A DNA stretch of 64,000 nucleotides, from NCBI RefSeq assembly GCF_012295615.1, contig NZ_CP051183.1:1701001-1765000 (forward strand), written 5' to 3'. The notes beneath the pieces were generated by a model. It was not told the origin of the DNA. It saw only the letters and a list, made by a program, of their open reading frames with translations, and did no database searches. Below are positions 27,641-37,940 of the stretch, one piece after another (the stretch's first letter is position 1; each line of letters opens with the position of its first letter). This stretch comes from Bermanella marisrubri. GTDB lineage: Bacteria > Pseudomonadota > Gammaproteobacteria > Pseudomonadales > Oceanobacteraceae. The translations under genes and the position numbers were made by a program.

Positions 27641-29031
27641 TGAAGTTTTTGCCTCTGTTTGTTGAATTAAAAGATCGCTCCGTTTTAATTGTTGGTGGCG
27701 GGGAAGTCGCTTTGCGAAAAGCGCGATTATTACAGCAAGCCGGGGCGAAAGTCTCTGTCATTAGTCCGGAAGTAGATCCTCATCTACGTTCAATTGCGGA
27801 AAAGAGTGGTGGCGAGTGTCGCTTAGAAACCTATCAAATCCAAGATCTGACGCCTTACGTTATCGTCGTGGCGGCAACCAATCACGCCGATGTTAATAAG
27901 GCTGTTGCTGAGCATGCTCATCAGGTTGGTGTTTCGGTTAATGTGGTCGACAAACCAGATTTGGGCAACTTCATCTTTCCTGCCATTGTTGATCGTTCTC
28001 CTGTTATTGCAGCGGTTAGCTCTGGTGGTGCGAGTCCGGTACTAGCGAGGCTCTTACGCACTCGTCTTGAATCATTGATTCCTGCTGGATATGGCAAGCT
28101 TGCTGCACTAGCAGAAAAGTATCGCTCCAAGGTAAAAGCAAAATTTTCGGATGTGAATCGTCGACGTGGGTTTTGGGAGACGGTTTTGCACGGTAAGGTC
28201 GCAAACTTGGTGTTTGCTGGTCAAGATACTCAGGCAGAGTCAACACTGCAGGCTTTGTTAGAAGATGCTGCCGACGAAGCCAAAGCCCAGGGTGAGGTCT
28301 ACCTAGTCGGTGCAGGGCCAGGCGATCCGGATTTGCTTACATTTAAAGCGCTTCGCTTAATGCAGCAAGCTGACGTGGTTTTATATGATCGCTTGGTTAG
28401 CGAGCCTATTCTCAAACTGTGTCGTCGTGACGCCAAAATGATTAACGTTGGTAAAGCTCGCTCCAATCACACCGTGCCTCAAGACGGTATTAATCAAATG
28501 TTGGTTGATTACGCTAAGAAAGGCCATCGTGTGCTCAGATTGAAAGGTGGTGATCCCTTTATTTTCGGTCGTGGTGGCGAGGAAATCGAACGCTTATCTG
28601 ACAATGGCGTAGACTTTCAGGTCGTGCCAGGTATTACCGCGGCTTCGGGTTGTTCTAGCTATGCTGGCATTCCTTTAACACATCGTGATTACGCTCAGTC
28701 TGTGCGCTTTGTCACAGGTCATCTCAAGGATAATAGTGCTAATTTGCCATGGTCTGAGTTAGCTTATAAAAATCAAACCATTGTCTTTTATATGGGATTA
28801 ATGGGCCTGCCGATAATCTGTGAGCAGCTTATTGCACATGGAATGGGCAATGAAACACCCATTGCCTTGGTACAGCAGGGCACCACGCTTAATCAAAAGG
28901 TCATTATTGCCACGCTCGATACCATGGTCGATGTGCTTTCAACACAGCAAATTAAGGCGCCAACACTGATTATTGTCGGTGATGTGGTCAAGCTCCACGA
29001 TCAGCTCAAATGGTTCAATCCTCAAGCTTAA
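27640..29031 (+). CDS. cysG: siroheme synthase CysG (trifunctional)
   Basis: A 463-residue fusion. Residues 1-150 are the NAD-dependent precorrin-2 dehydrogenase and ferrochelatase half, with [17 protein letters not shown] at the nucleotide site. Residues about 215-460 are uroporphyrinogen-III methyltransferase, with [15 protein letters not shown] and [15 protein letters not shown]. Together they make siroheme for sulfite and nitrite reductases. Full-length like the Escherichia enzyme (457). The following 100-bp gap leads to an unrelated chemoreceptor gene. Confidence 0.96.
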   Translation: MKFLPLFVELKDRSVLIVGGGEVALRKARLLQQAGAKVSVISPEVDPHLRSIAEKSGGECRLETYQIQDLTPYVIVVAATNHADVNKAVAEHAHQVGVSVNVVDKPDLGNFIFPAIVDRSPVIAAVSSGGASPVLARLLRTRLESLIPAGYGKLAALAEKYRSKVKAKFSDVNRRRGFWETVLHGKVANLVFAGQDTQAESTLQALLEDAADEAKAQGEVYLVGAGPGDPDLLTFKALRLMQQADVVLYDRLVSEPILKLCRRDAKMINVGKARSNHTVPQDGINQMLVDYAKKGHRVLRLKGGDPFIFGRGGEEIERLSDNGVDFQVVPGITAASGCSSYAGIPLTHRDYAQSVRFVTGHLKDNSANLPWSELAYKNQTIVFYMGLMGLPIICEQLIAHGMGNETPIALVQQGTTLNQKVIIATLDTMVDVLSTQQIKAPTLIIVGDVVKLHDQLKWFNPQA

Positions 29032-29135
29032 GTGCATAGTAAAAAAATCGTTTAAAATTTTTAGACCTTAGGAATTCTTTGGCTATGCTTATTTAAGAAG
29101 CATGTATCCAAGGATTGGCTGTACCGAGGTCATAA

Positions 29136-30755
29136 ATGAGTTTATTAAGCAACGTTTCCATCAAAGTTAAGATATTAGTGATCCCAGCTATTGCGGTAGT
29201 TGGTTTTCTCGCTAGTTTGGCTGTGAATTATCAGATCAATGCGGAAAACACGAAACGCCTGGCTCAAATTCAAGACTTGTATTTTCCTGTAGTGCAGTCC
29301 AGTAGAGAAAACCTTGTACGCTTGAGCCGTATAGAGGAACTGCTGAATGCTGCGGTGAGTACAGGCGAGGCGGATATGGTTGATACGGCTCGAAATAGCT
29401 ATGGTGACCTAATGAGCCGCATTCAGGAACAACGTCAGTTATGGCCAGAGAAAAAGAATGCCTTAGATACCTTGGAGAAAGAGGTGAAAAGCTACTTTGA
29501 TGTGGCAATTCGCTTATCAGACGGCATGGTGCAAGGAAACTTAAACCCTTCTGAGATTCCAACTCTTGTAAAGCAAATGAATGAACGGCTTACAAAGACA
29601 AGAAAGGATTTAACAGCATTCAATGAAAGCGCGCTTAAGGCTTTCTCAGATACTGTTGAAGAGTCAAATAGCGCAACGTCTAGCGCTCTATATACCACGA
29701 TCACATTAAGTGCTATTTCAATAGCTGTGATCATATTGATAAGCGCCAGTATCGTCATGTTGATTGTAAATAATTTAAATACCATGCTGGAATCTTTGAA
29801 GGATATAGCCAGTGGAGAAGGGGACTTAACCAAGCGTATTCAGCAAAACAGCAAAGATGAAATCGGCGATTTAGTGCATTGGTTCAACCAGTTTATGGAT
29901 AAACTTCATACCAGTATCAACGAGGTGGTGAAATCCATTGCCCCCTTGGCAAATGTGTCCAATGATCTTGGTGAGATGACGAACAAAACCAGTCAAATTA
30001 CCGATGAGCAAAGCCGTGCGACGGATGAAGTAACACGTTCAGTTGAGGATATGTTCCGTAGTGTGCAAAACGTAGCGCAAAATGCATCAAGCGCAGCTGA
30101 AGCAGCTCAGGATGCGGATAGTGAAGCCAAGTCTGGCCGCAGTATTGTTACTCAGTCAGTCGAAGGGATCAATGATCTCGCCAGTGAGGTGGAGCGCGCG
30201 GCAGAGGTGATTAGCAAGTTAGAAGCTGACACAGAAAACGTGGGTACCATTCTAGATGTTATCAAGGCCATTGCTGAGCAGACCAATTTGCTGGCATTAA
30301 ATGCTGCAATTGAGGCAGCGCGTGCTGGTGAGCAAGGTCGTGGTTTTGCTGTGGTTGCCGACGAGGTTCGTACGTTGGCTTCGCGTACACAAGACTCTAC
30401 TCAGGAAATTCAGCGTGTTATCGAAGAGTTGCAAACAGCCGCACGAAGCGCAGCGGAGGTGATGTCTCATAGTCAAGAGCAAGCGCGTACCAGTGTTGAG
30501 CAAGCAGCTAAGACAGACTCTTCTCTGGCGACCATAGCTGAAAGAGTAGGAAGTATTACGCAAATGAATATGGAAATTGCTTCCGCAACCAATGAGCAGG
30601 AGCGCGTGAGTAATGATATCCGTAATAATGTCGACGGTATTCGCAGCAATGCAGAGGCAGCGGTTAAGAACGTTTCTGAGGTAGGGCAGGCCAGTGAAGC
30701 CCTGATGGAGATCTCTAAAAACCTTCGCACGATCACAGGCCAATTTAAAGTCTAA
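29136..30755 (+). CDS. methyl-accepting chemotaxis protein
   Basis: A 539-residue chemoreceptor. Membrane helix 1 is at residues about 10-28. A periplasmic, four-helix-bundle-type sensor follows to about residue 185, then membrane helix 2 (about 189-210), HAMP (about 211-265) and the cytoplasmic signalling bundle. The hairpin tip [19 protein letters not shown][13 protein letters not shown] lies near residue 378. The sensor is not of a type that reveals its ligand. No CheA-binding exceptions or C-terminal CheR-binding pentapeptide are visible. The gene stands alone with its own terminator. Confidence 0.93.
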   Translation: MSLLSNVSIKVKILVIPAIAVVGFLASLAVNYQINAENTKRLAQIQDLYFPVVQSSRENLVRLSRIEELLNAAVSTGEADMVDTARNSYGDLMSRIQEQRQLWPEKKNALDTLEKEVKSYFDVAIRLSDGMVQGNLNPSEIPTLVKQMNERLTKTRKDLTAFNESALKAFSDTVEESNSATSSALYTTITLSAISIAVIILISASIVMLIVNNLNTMLESLKDIASGEGDLTKRIQQNSKDEIGDLVHWFNQFMDKLHTSINEVVKSIAPLANVSNDLGEMTNKTSQITDEQSRATDEVTRSVEDMFRSVQNVAQNASSAAEAAQDADSEAKSGRSIVTQSVEGINDLASEVERAAEVISKLEADTENVGTILDVIKAIAEQTNLLALNAAIEAARAGEQGRGFAVVADEVRTLASRTQDSTQEIQRVIEELQTAARSAAEVMSHSQEQARTSVEQAAKTDSSLATIAERVGSITQMNMEIASATNEQERVSNDIRNNVDGIRSNAEAAVKNVSEVGQASEALMEISKNLRTITGQFKV

Positions 30756-30782
30756 TATTTGTTGCTAAACCCCATCTCAAAG

Positions 30783-30808
30783 GCACGCTGATACTAGCGT
30801 GCTTTTTA
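30783..30808 (+). terminator. terminator after the chemoreceptor gene
   Basis: GCACGCT-GATACT-AGCGTGC hairpin followed by TTTTTATTAT. It lies directly before the convergent aminotransferase stop. Confidence 0.85.
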
Positions 30809-31933
30809 TTATCCTTCGATAGTGTCTGCGACGATCGCCATAGCTTTATCAACTTCTTTTTTACCTTGGTAAAAGTGAGGCGAAAAGCGAATTCCGCCAC
30901 CGCGATAAGCGCATATAAGCCCTTTTTTCATGAGTTGTTTCTGAATGCTGGCATCGTCTTGGTCAATAATGCTAAATGTGGTAATCGCAGTAGGTTGATT
31001 GATGTCAGTAATGAGTTCTAGCTTATTGTTCTCTTGTATGCGCTCGCGCAAGTAGTTGGTTGTTTTAAGTGTGAGTGATTCGATTGTCGTTAAGCCCACC
31101 TCGTGGATTAGGCTTAAACTAGCGTTAAGTGCATGAGTGCCAAGCATATTAGGTGAGCCGCATTCGAAGCGTTTCGCTGTCTTTGCGATACTCCATTCAT
31201 TAGTTGTATAGTCACCGGCATTTTCAATCATGTGCCAGCCATATTGGTGGATTTTTAATCGGTTTAGAAGCTCCTGTTTACAGTAGAAGAGCGCAAGTCC
31301 TTCTGGTCCGAGCATCCACTTGTGTCCATCGGCTACAACAAAATCAGCATCTATTTCGGTCAAGCTAAAGGGTTTTACTCCCAAGCTTTGGATTGCATCA
31401 ACGCATAGTAGAACACCATGTTGCTTGGCTAATTTGGACAAGCTTGATAAATCGGTTGTGCGTCCACTTGCGTATTGAACAGAGCTGATGGATATAAGCT
31501 TTGTATTATCCGTAATCTGACTTTGGATGGCTTTGATCGGATCATGTTCTGTAATGTTGGCCACGCGTACGGAGACGCCAAACTGCGCAAGACTTTCCCA
31601 AACGATGCGGTTGGAAGGGAATTCTTCATTGCTAATAATGATTTCATCACCGTCCGACCAGTCGAGGCCATAAGCTATGACGGAAAGTCCTTCAGAGGTG
31701 CTTTTTAATAAGGCAATTTCATCCGTGCTGGTTGCACCGATCAAATCCTTTAGTTGGACGCGAAGGTTGTGTTCCGTTTGCAACCAGTTAGGGTAGTGAG
31801 TTGCGCCAAAAAAGGTATTTTCTTGCGCAAACTCCGTAACAGCTTGCTGTGTACGCTTTGGCCACGGAGCAACAGCCGCATGGTTAAAATAGACAATTTC
31901 GTTGTTCTGTGGGAATTCTTTTTGAAAATCCAT
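30809..31933 (-). CDS. class V aminotransferase / cysteine-desulfurase-like PLP enzyme
   Basis: A 374-residue fold-type I PLP protein. The Schiff-base lysine is Lys205 in ADGHKWMLGPEG, and the pyridine-nitrogen aspartate is Asp179 in CVDAIQSLG. The NHAAVAPWPKR start and GSPNMLGTHAL segment are typical of the branch that includes isopenicillin-N epimerase-like and selenocysteine-lyase-like enzymes. No Cys loop of the IscS/SufS kind is seen, so it is more likely a lyase, kynureninase-like or aminotransferase than a sulfur donor. Substrate unknown. It is divergent from the protease gene that follows. Confidence 0.88.
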   Translation of the reverse strand: MDFQKEFPQNNEIVYFNHAAVAPWPKRTQQAVTEFAQENTFFGATHYPNWLQTEHNLRVQLKDLIGATSTDEIALLKSTSEGLSVIAYGLDWSDGDEIIISNEEFPSNRIVWESLAQFGVSVRVANITEHDPIKAIQSQITDNTKLISISSVQYASGRTTDLSSLSKLAKQHGVLLCVDAIQSLGVKPFSLTEIDADFVVADGHKWMLGPEGLALFYCKQELLNRLKIHQYGWHMIENAGDYTTNEWSIAKTAKRFECGSPNMLGTHALNASLSLIHEVGLTTIESLTLKTTNYLRERIQENNKLELITDINQPTAITTFSIIDQDDASIQKQLMKKGLICAYRGGGIRFSPHFYQGKKEVDKAMAIVADTIEG

Positions 31934-32004
31934 CTCATTTGCCTTTGAAACAGGTTATGATATGGCAATGTAACAGTTAATTTAGAATAGGTTAAGGACG
32001 CTAC

Positions 32005-34896
32005 ATGGTGCATCCGGATTTTGAACACAAACGTAGCCAGCAAATCGACAGCTTGGGTATAGAGGTTCAGGAATATACCCACAAAAAAACCGGTGCTATG
32101 CATTATCACTTGAAAAGTGATTATGACGAAAACGTTTTCTTTTTAGGTTTTCGCACTATGCCTATGGATTCTACCGGTGTTGCTCATATCCTAGAGCATA
32201 CTGCGCTCTGTGGTAGCGAAAAATATCCTGTTCGCGATCCATTCTTCATGATGATCCGTCGTTCATTGAATACATTCATGAATGCGTTTACTTCAAGTGA
32301 TTGGACGGCTTATCCGTTTGCCTCAAAAAACAAGAAAGACTTCAATAATCTCTTGTCGGTTTATTTGGATGCAGCGTTTCACTCTAGCCTTGATCCACTG
32401 GATTTTGCTCAGGAGGGGCACCGTCTTGAACACGAAGTGCCGAATGATCCCTCGACACCAATACAATTCAAAGGCGTTGTATATAATGAAATGAAAGGTG
32501 CCATGAGTAGTGTGACCAGTCAGTTATGGCAGACTTTTAGTAAATACCTTTATCCTACAGTGACCTATCACTATAACAGTGGTGGCGATCCAGAGAGTAT
32601 ACTGGATCTGCAATACGACGACTTAATTCAATTTTATAAAAAACATTATCATCCCAGTAATGCCATGTTCATGACGTTTGGTGATATCCCAGCCAGTGAG
32701 CATCACGAACAATTTGCTAAGTATTTGAACGAGTTCGAGGCACTAGGTGAACGCTTTTCCGTACCGAACGAAAAACGCTATTTTGCACCGGTGAGGGTCG
32801 AAGAAAGCTATGGCAGTAAAGAGTTAGAGAATAAGACTCACCATGTAATGGGTTGGTTGCTTGGTGAAAGTAGTGATCTTGATGCGCAACTAGAAGCACA
32901 TTTTCTCAGTGCATTGTTGTTAGAAAACAGCAGCTCCGCACTGCGTCGAGAATTAGAAACCACGGAGCTGGGAACGGGGCCAAGTCCCTTGTGCGGCTTG
33001 GAAGATAGAAATAAAGAAATGTGTTTTGTTTGCGGTATCGAAGGAAGTGAGCCTGAACGCAAAGAGGATCTTGAGGCACTAGTATTACAGACTCTAGAGA
33101 AGGTCAAAAAAGAGGGTGTGTCTGATAAGCAGGTTGAAGCTGTTTTACATCAACTTGAATTGTCTCAGCGAGAAATTGGAGGCGATGGATACCCATACGG
33201 TTTGCAATTGATTATGTCCTCCATTGCCGCATGTACCCACTACAGTGATCCGGCTGAATTGCTCGATTTGGATCCTGCAATTGATAAGTTGCGTTTAAAA
33301 ATTGAAGATAAGCAGTTCTTGCCAGATCTTATTGATCGCTTACTTCTGAATAATCCCCATCGTGTCACGTTAACCTTCAAACCAGATTCGAAAATTGATG
33401 AGCGTAAAAAAGAGGCAGAAGAGCAGCGCTTAGCAAATATTGTGAGTGCGCTCAGCGATGCTGAGAGGCAAGAGATTCTGAGCCAGGGTATAGCACTGCA
33501 AGAACGTCAAAAGCAACAAGACGATGATAGTATTTTGCCAAAGGTCTCGCTGGATGATGTTTCAGATAGTCTGGTGATACCGACGGGCACAAAGAAAGAT
33601 GGAGAGCATAATATAACTCTGTATGAAACAGGCACAAATGGCATGACATATCATCAAGTGATTATGCCTCTGCCTGCTTTGAGTGCTGAGGAGCAAGGCC
33701 TCATGCCTCTGCTGATGCATTCTATGACAGAGCTCGGCTGCGCAGGTGAGGATTATATTGCTACTCAGGAACGTCAGTCACTTGTCAGTGGTGGCATTTC
33801 CGCGTACCAGAGTATTCGACCTAGTACGAGTGATATTGATGAGTGTAAAGCCTATTGGGTGCTATCTGGGAAGGCCCTTAGTCGCAATCACGGAGCTTTT
33901 TTTGAATTAATGCAAGATACCTTGAATTCCGTCGATTTTAGCGATAGCAAACGTATTAGAGAAATTGCTCAGTATCGTTTAAGTCGTAAGGAGCAATCTG
34001 TTACTGGTAATGGTCACGGCTTGGCGATGAATGTAGCTGCTTCCGGTACTTCATCACTAGCAAGAATGCAGTATGAATATTCTGGTTTGCCTGCGATCTT
34101 AAGTATGCGCGATCATGTTTCTCGTTTAGAACAGGATGCTCAAACGGTTGTTGCAGAGCTTGCGGCTCTCTATAAAAAATTGACGAATGCACCACAGCAG
34201 CATCTAGTGGTATCTGACGAAAAAAGTTCAGATGATGCGGTGTTGCAGTTGCAAAAGACATGGTTGCATACACAGGGCGATACTGTTGACTTTAAGCTGC
34301 CTTTATTTGAAGCCAGCGAAAAGAAAACTGCTTGGGTAGTGCCGTCACAGACTAATTTCTGCGCTAAAGTTTTCCCAACAGTGAATTCTGATCATCCAGA
34401 TTCAGCTGCGCTCACAGTGTTAGGATCCGTGCTACGCAATGGCTATCTGCACACCTCAATCCGAGAACAAGGTGGTGCGTATGGCGGCGGCGCAAGTCAG
34501 GATAATAATTTGGCTGTATTTAAATTCTATAGCTATCGTGATCCTCGTTTTAAAGGCACCTTAGATGACTTTGATCGAGCGTTAACTTGGTTTGAAGAGC
34601 AAACTGACACATTGCCTCAGTTGTTAGAGGAAGCGATTCTCGGTGTGGTCTCTAGTATTGACAAGCCAGGGTCACCGGCGGGAGAGGCGCGTCAAGCCTT
34701 CCATGGGGAACTTAACGGTAGAACTCCGGAATGGCGTAATCAATATCGGAAACGCATTATGGATGTGACATTGGGTGATGTTCACCGAGTGGCTAAAGAA
34801 TATCTTAGTCAGGCTAACGCATCCTATGGTGTGCTCATATCTCGAGAGCAGGCAGAGTCTGCTGAAAAATTAGGTTTTGAAATAAAAGAGCTTTAA
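32005..34896 (+). CDS. M16C zinc metalloprotease (presequence protease/falcilysin type)
   Basis: A 963-residue, single-chain clamshell protease. The inverted zinc motif HxxEH is His61-x-x-Glu64-His65 (HILEH). The neighbouring RDPFFMM, the NTFMNAFT-SSDWTAYPFAS segment and the distal C-terminal REQGGAYGGGAS motif (near residue 824) that completes the active site are all intact. These are PreP/Cym1 hallmarks. There is no signal peptide, so it should degrade peptides in the cytoplasm. It ends three bases before the TonB-system genes and is probably cotranscribed with them, suggesting a link to imported peptides or proteolytic turnover; that link is inference. Confidence 0.92.
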   Translation: MVHPDFEHKRSQQIDSLGIEVQEYTHKKTGAMHYHLKSDYDENVFFLGFRTMPMDSTGVAHILEHTALCGSEKYPVRDPFFMMIRRSLNTFMNAFTSSDWTAYPFASKNKKDFNNLLSVYLDAAFHSSLDPLDFAQEGHRLEHEVPNDPSTPIQFKGVVYNEMKGAMSSVTSQLWQTFSKYLYPTVTYHYNSGGDPESILDLQYDDLIQFYKKHYHPSNAMFMTFGDIPASEHHEQFAKYLNEFEALGERFSVPNEKRYFAPVRVEESYGSKELENKTHHVMGWLLGESSDLDAQLEAHFLSALLLENSSSALRRELETTELGTGPSPLCGLEDRNKEMCFVCGIEGSEPERKEDLEALVLQTLEKVKKEGVSDKQVEAVLHQLELSQREIGGDGYPYGLQLIMSSIAACTHYSDPAELLDLDPAIDKLRLKIEDKQFLPDLIDRLLLNNPHRVTLTFKPDSKIDERKKEAEEQRLANIVSALSDAERQEILSQGIALQERQKQQDDDSILPKVSLDDVSDSLVIPTGTKKDGEHNITLYETGTNGMTYHQVIMPLPALSAEEQGLMPLLMHSMTELGCAGEDYIATQERQSLVSGGISAYQSIRPSTSDIDECKAYWVLSGKALSRNHGAFFELMQDTLNSVDFSDSKRIREIAQYRLSRKEQSVTGNGHGLAMNVAASGTSSLARMQYEYSGLPAILSMRDHVSRLEQDAQTVVAELAALYKKLTNAPQQHLVVSDEKSSDDAVLQLQKTWLHTQGDTVDFKLPLFEASEKKTAWVVPSQTNFCAKVFPTVNSDHPDSAALTVLGSVLRNGYLHTSIREQGGAYGGGASQDNNLAVFKFYSYRDPRFKGTLDDFDRALTWFEEQTDTLPQLLEEAILGVVSSIDKPGSPAGEARQAFHGELNGRTPEWRNQYRKRIMDVTLGDVHRVAKEYLSQANASYGVLISREQAESAEKLGFEIKEL

Positions 34897-34899
34897 ACG

Positions 34900-35661
34900 A
34901 TGATACACACAAGATTCGTACAAGCTGGATGTGCTCTGTTATTAAGCGCTCAGGTTTTTGCCAATGACGCACTTAATAAATCAGTTGATCAGGTGCAAGC
35001 CCAGCAACAAAAAAATGCCCAATCACAGGCAAAAATAGATCGCTTGCATGACCAAGAGCGTGAGGCGTTGCAAGAGTTTCGATCGGTTAACAACGAGATA
35101 GATCAGCTACAGGTTTATAATCAGCAGCTACGCGAAATCATTGATAACCAAAATACTCAGATAGCTAGCCTGAGTGATCAGATAAAAACCATAGAAAAGA
35201 CCCAAGAAGGCATTATGCCATTGATGCAGCGCATGATTGATGGTTTGGAGCAGTTTGTGGCGTTGGATTTGCCATTCTTACAAATGGAGCGTGAGCAGCG
35301 TATTGCTAATTTGCGTGACTTGCTTGTTAGTGCTGATTCCACAGTGTCTGAAAAATTTCGACGTGTTCTTGAAGCTTATCAAATAGAGTTGGAATACGGT
35401 CGTACGATCGAAGCCTATCGTGCAAAAAATGAAGAAGATATTACTGTTGATTTCTTGCGCTTAGGTCGCAATGCACTTTATCAGCTTGACCTAAATGCAG
35501 AAAATCCGAAGCATTGGGATAACAAACAAAAAGCCTGGGTTGAATTGTCCGGAGAATATGCTCGTCAAATTCAAAAAGGGATTCGCATTGCTCGTCAGCA
35601 GTCTGCCCCCGAGTTGCTTACCTTGCCATTGCCAAAGCTAGAAGGAGTTAATCGTGATTAA
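34900..35661 (+). CDS. DUF3450 periplasmic coiled-coil protein of a TonB system
   Basis: A 253-residue protein with a Sec signal peptide (residues 1-21, cleavage after VFA). A long helical coiled coil (about 25-110) is rich in Gln, and a globular C-terminal half contains EQFVALDLPFLQMEREQR and YGRTIEAYR. This matches the DUF3450 family, which is encoded next to TtpC-like ExbB genes in marine gammaproteobacteria. It probably works as a periplasmic accessory of the energy-transducing complex. It overlaps the next gene by 8 nt. Molecular role unknown. Confidence 0.88.
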   Translation: MIHTRFVQAGCALLLSAQVFANDALNKSVDQVQAQQQKNAQSQAKIDRLHDQEREALQEFRSVNNEIDQLQVYNQQLREIIDNQNTQIASLSDQIKTIEKTQEGIMPLMQRMIDGLEQFVALDLPFLQMEREQRIANLRDLLVSADSTVSEKFRRVLEAYQIELEYGRTIEAYRAKNEEDITVDFLRLGRNALYQLDLNAENPKHWDNKQKAWVELSGEYARQIQKGIRIARQQSAPELLTLPLPKLEGVNRD

Positions 35662-37012
35662 GGTGGTTCGATATCTAGTTGTTGGCTTGGCATTGTTATC
35701 ATTAAATATTAATGCTGACGAAGTCCAAGAAAACAAGCCAAAGAATATTGCTAGTCTTGAAGCATTGCTTCAGGCGGTTAAGCAAGATGGTTTGCGTCAG
35801 CAGGAAGTGAATCAGCAGCGTGAGAGACGCTTCTTAGAAAACCGAAATGAACAACGCACAGCTTTGCGTCAAGCCAAAGCAAAACTGGAACAAGTTCGTC
35901 AAGAAACTAAAACGTTAAAGAGTCAGTTCGATTCCAATGAGGGTGAGCTGGCTGAGCTTGAGCAGGAGTTGAAGCAGCGTTTAGGTAATCTAGGTGAAAT
36001 GTTTGGTGTTGTGCGTCAGGTGTCACAAGATGTCGCTGCAATTCGTGAGAATTCCATTGTCGCTGTAGAGATAGGTCAAAATGATCCAGTTCTTGAGCGC
36101 CTGGCTACCAGTAAGGCCTTGCCTGATATTCCAGAACTAGAGTCACTTTGGTATCAATTGCAGTTACACATTACTAAACAGTCAGAAGCAAAAATCATCA
36201 GTGCTGACTACGTTGATGCGCAAGGGGTTAAACAAACTGGAAGTGTCGCCCATGTGGGTCCGTTCATAGCGCTAAACGAAAATGGTTTTTTAAGCTTTGA
36301 TGCGGAAACAGGTTTGCTTCTTGAACTCGGTAAGCAGCCCTCGGGCGCGTCCACAGCAATTGATTACTTTGCTGGCGATGCGGAAGAAAGCGTGATTGAT
36401 CCAACGCGAGGTACCTTGCTGCAGTTAGGTAGCCAAAGTCCTAACGTATTGGAGCGCGTAAACCAAGGCGGATATATCGGCTACGTAATACTGGCGTTGG
36501 CATTTTCCGGTATTCTTTATGCGGCCTATTTGCTTCTACTGCGTATTCAAATCAAATCGCGTGTTGATGCGCAATTGGCCAATACGGATGAAGTCCGTGA
36601 CGATAATCCATTGGGTCGTGTATTGTCTGTGTACCAGCAGCACAAAGATGAATCTGATTTAGAGTCCTTAGAGATGACCTTGGATGAGGCTGTGTTAAAA
36701 GAGCTGCCAGAGTTAGAGCGTGGTTTGTCTTTGATCAAGCTTTTGGCGGCGGTTGCACCATTGCTTGGTCTGCTTGGTACGGTTACCGGTATGATCGCTA
36801 CGTTTCAATCCATTACGCTGTTTGGCACGGGAGATCCCAAACTAATGGCAGGCGGTATTTCACAGGCGTTAATCACGACTGTTTTGGGTTTGGTGGCAGC
36901 TATTCCTCTGTTGTTTATGCATAATTTCTTGAATACGCGCAGTAAAGAAGTGATCCAAGTATTGGATCAGCAAGCGGCAGGTCTCATTGCACAAAAGGTT
37001 CAGAGTAAATAA
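35654..37012 (+). CDS. TtpC-like ExbB/TolQ-family proton channel protein with long periplasmic domain
   Basis: 452 residues from GTG. After a signal peptide (cleaved near ADE) a long coiled coil (residues about 30-130) and a beta-rich periplasmic part reach to residue 265. Three membrane helices of MotA/TolQ/ExbB type follow, with LLGLLGTVTGMIATFQSI near residue 371. This is the layout of TtpC, the extra ExbB-like component of Vibrio TonB2 systems. It would couple the proton gradient to TonB together with the second ExbB and ExbD encoded just downstream. Confidence 0.9.
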   Translation: MIKVVRYLVVGLALLSLNINADEVQENKPKNIASLEALLQAVKQDGLRQQEVNQQRERRFLENRNEQRTALRQAKAKLEQVRQETKTLKSQFDSNEGELAELEQELKQRLGNLGEMFGVVRQVSQDVAAIRENSIVAVEIGQNDPVLERLATSKALPDIPELESLWYQLQLHITKQSEAKIISADYVDAQGVKQTGSVAHVGPFIALNENGFLSFDAETGLLLELGKQPSGASTAIDYFAGDAEESVIDPTRGTLLQLGSQSPNVLERVNQGGYIGYVILALAFSGILYAAYLLLLRIQIKSRVDAQLANTDEVRDDNPLGRVLSVYQQHKDESDLESLEMTLDEAVLKELPELERGLSLIKLLAAVAPLLGLLGTVTGMIATFQSITLFGTGDPKLMAGGISQALITTVLGLVAAIPLLFMHNFLNTRSKEVIQVLDQQAAGLIAQKVQSK

Positions 37013-37014
37013 TC

Positions 37015-37518
37015 ATGTTGGCGGATGTCGTTGATTTTTTACAAAGTGGTGGGCCAGTTCTTTACGGCATACTTTTAGTGACCTTGATGCTGTGGTTTTT
37101 GATCTTAGATCGCTATTGGTTTTTCAGGTCACAAGCAAAGCCGCTTTGTCGGCAGTATCGAGAGCAATGGGCAACTCTGGACCATAACGACAATTGGTGT
37201 CGAGAAAAAGTGCGCCGCTTATACATCAGCCAAGTCAAGCAGGCATTCAATAAGCATTTTGGGCTGATTCAGTTGTTAGTTGTGATCTGCCCTCTAATGG
37301 GTTTGCTCGGCACAGTAACCGGTATGATCAATGTATTCGATACCATGGCTGTCACCGGTACGGGTAATGCGCGCGCAATGGCGTCGGGCATTTCAATGGC
37401 AACCGTGCCGACCATGGCGGGAATGGTTATATCGCTAATAGGCCTATATTTTAAAACGCGTTTTAGCAGTATGGCTAAAAAGCAATTGGAAATCTTTCAG
37501 GACAAACTACTGAAGTAG
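37015..37518 (+). CDS. exbB: ExbB biopolymer transport protein
   Basis: A 167-residue, minimal ExbB: three membrane helices without the periplasmic head of the preceding gene. The LLGTVTGMINVFDTMAVTGTGNARAMASGISMAT segment carries the conserved Thr residues of the proton path. It starts two bases after the TtpC-like gene and is followed by exbD, so the two ExbB-type subunits would be made together. Confidence 0.92.
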   Translation: MLADVVDFLQSGGPVLYGILLVTLMLWFLILDRYWFFRSQAKPLCRQYREQWATLDHNDNWCREKVRRLYISQVKQAFNKHFGLIQLLVVICPLMGLLGTVTGMINVFDTMAVTGTGNARAMASGISMATVPTMAGMVISLIGLYFKTRFSSMAKKQLEIFQDKLLK

Positions 37519-37531
37519 TTTTGATGAAGTT

Positions 37532-37939
37532 ATGAAAAAAAGACACACAGATAGTGAAGGTGAAGACTCAACAGTCGATATGACGCCCATGCTGGATATC
37601 GTATTTATCATGTTGATATTCTTTATTGTTACCACTTCTTTCGTAAAAGAAAGCGGTGTGCAGGTTAATCGACCTACGGCAGATTCTGCTCAGCAGGACA
37701 AGAAAGGCAATATCATGGTTGCCATCAAACCAAATGGTGAAGTTTGGATTGATAAACGCGCTGTTGATATTCGTTCGGTTCGGGCAAATATTGAAAAGCT
37801 CAAAGCGGAAAGCCCAGAAAGTGGTGTTGTCATTCAGGCGGATACAGACGCGCGCACAGGCATGCTTGTTGAAGTTATGGATCAAATTCGCTTGGCAGGC
37901 ATCATGAATATTTCGTTAGCAGCAACACCGGGAAGTTAA
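37532..37939 (+). CDS. exbD: ExbD biopolymer transport protein
   Basis: A 135-residue protein with a cytoplasmic start, one membrane helix (residues about 18-38) and a periplasmic domain. The essential proton-carrying Asp lies in VDMTPMLDIVFIMLIFF at the start of the helix. The periplasmic part contains the DKK-x-x-IMVAIKPNGEVW and VIQADTDARTGMLVEVMDQ segments of the family. It closes the ExbB/ExbD motor and directly precedes tonB. Confidence 0.94.
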   Translation: MKKRHTDSEGEDSTVDMTPMLDIVFIMLIFFIVTTSFVKESGVQVNRPTADSAQQDKKGNIMVAIKPNGEVWIDKRAVDIRSVRANIEKLKAESPESGVVIQADTDARTGMLVEVMDQIRLAGIMNISLAATPGS

Positions 37940-37940
37940 A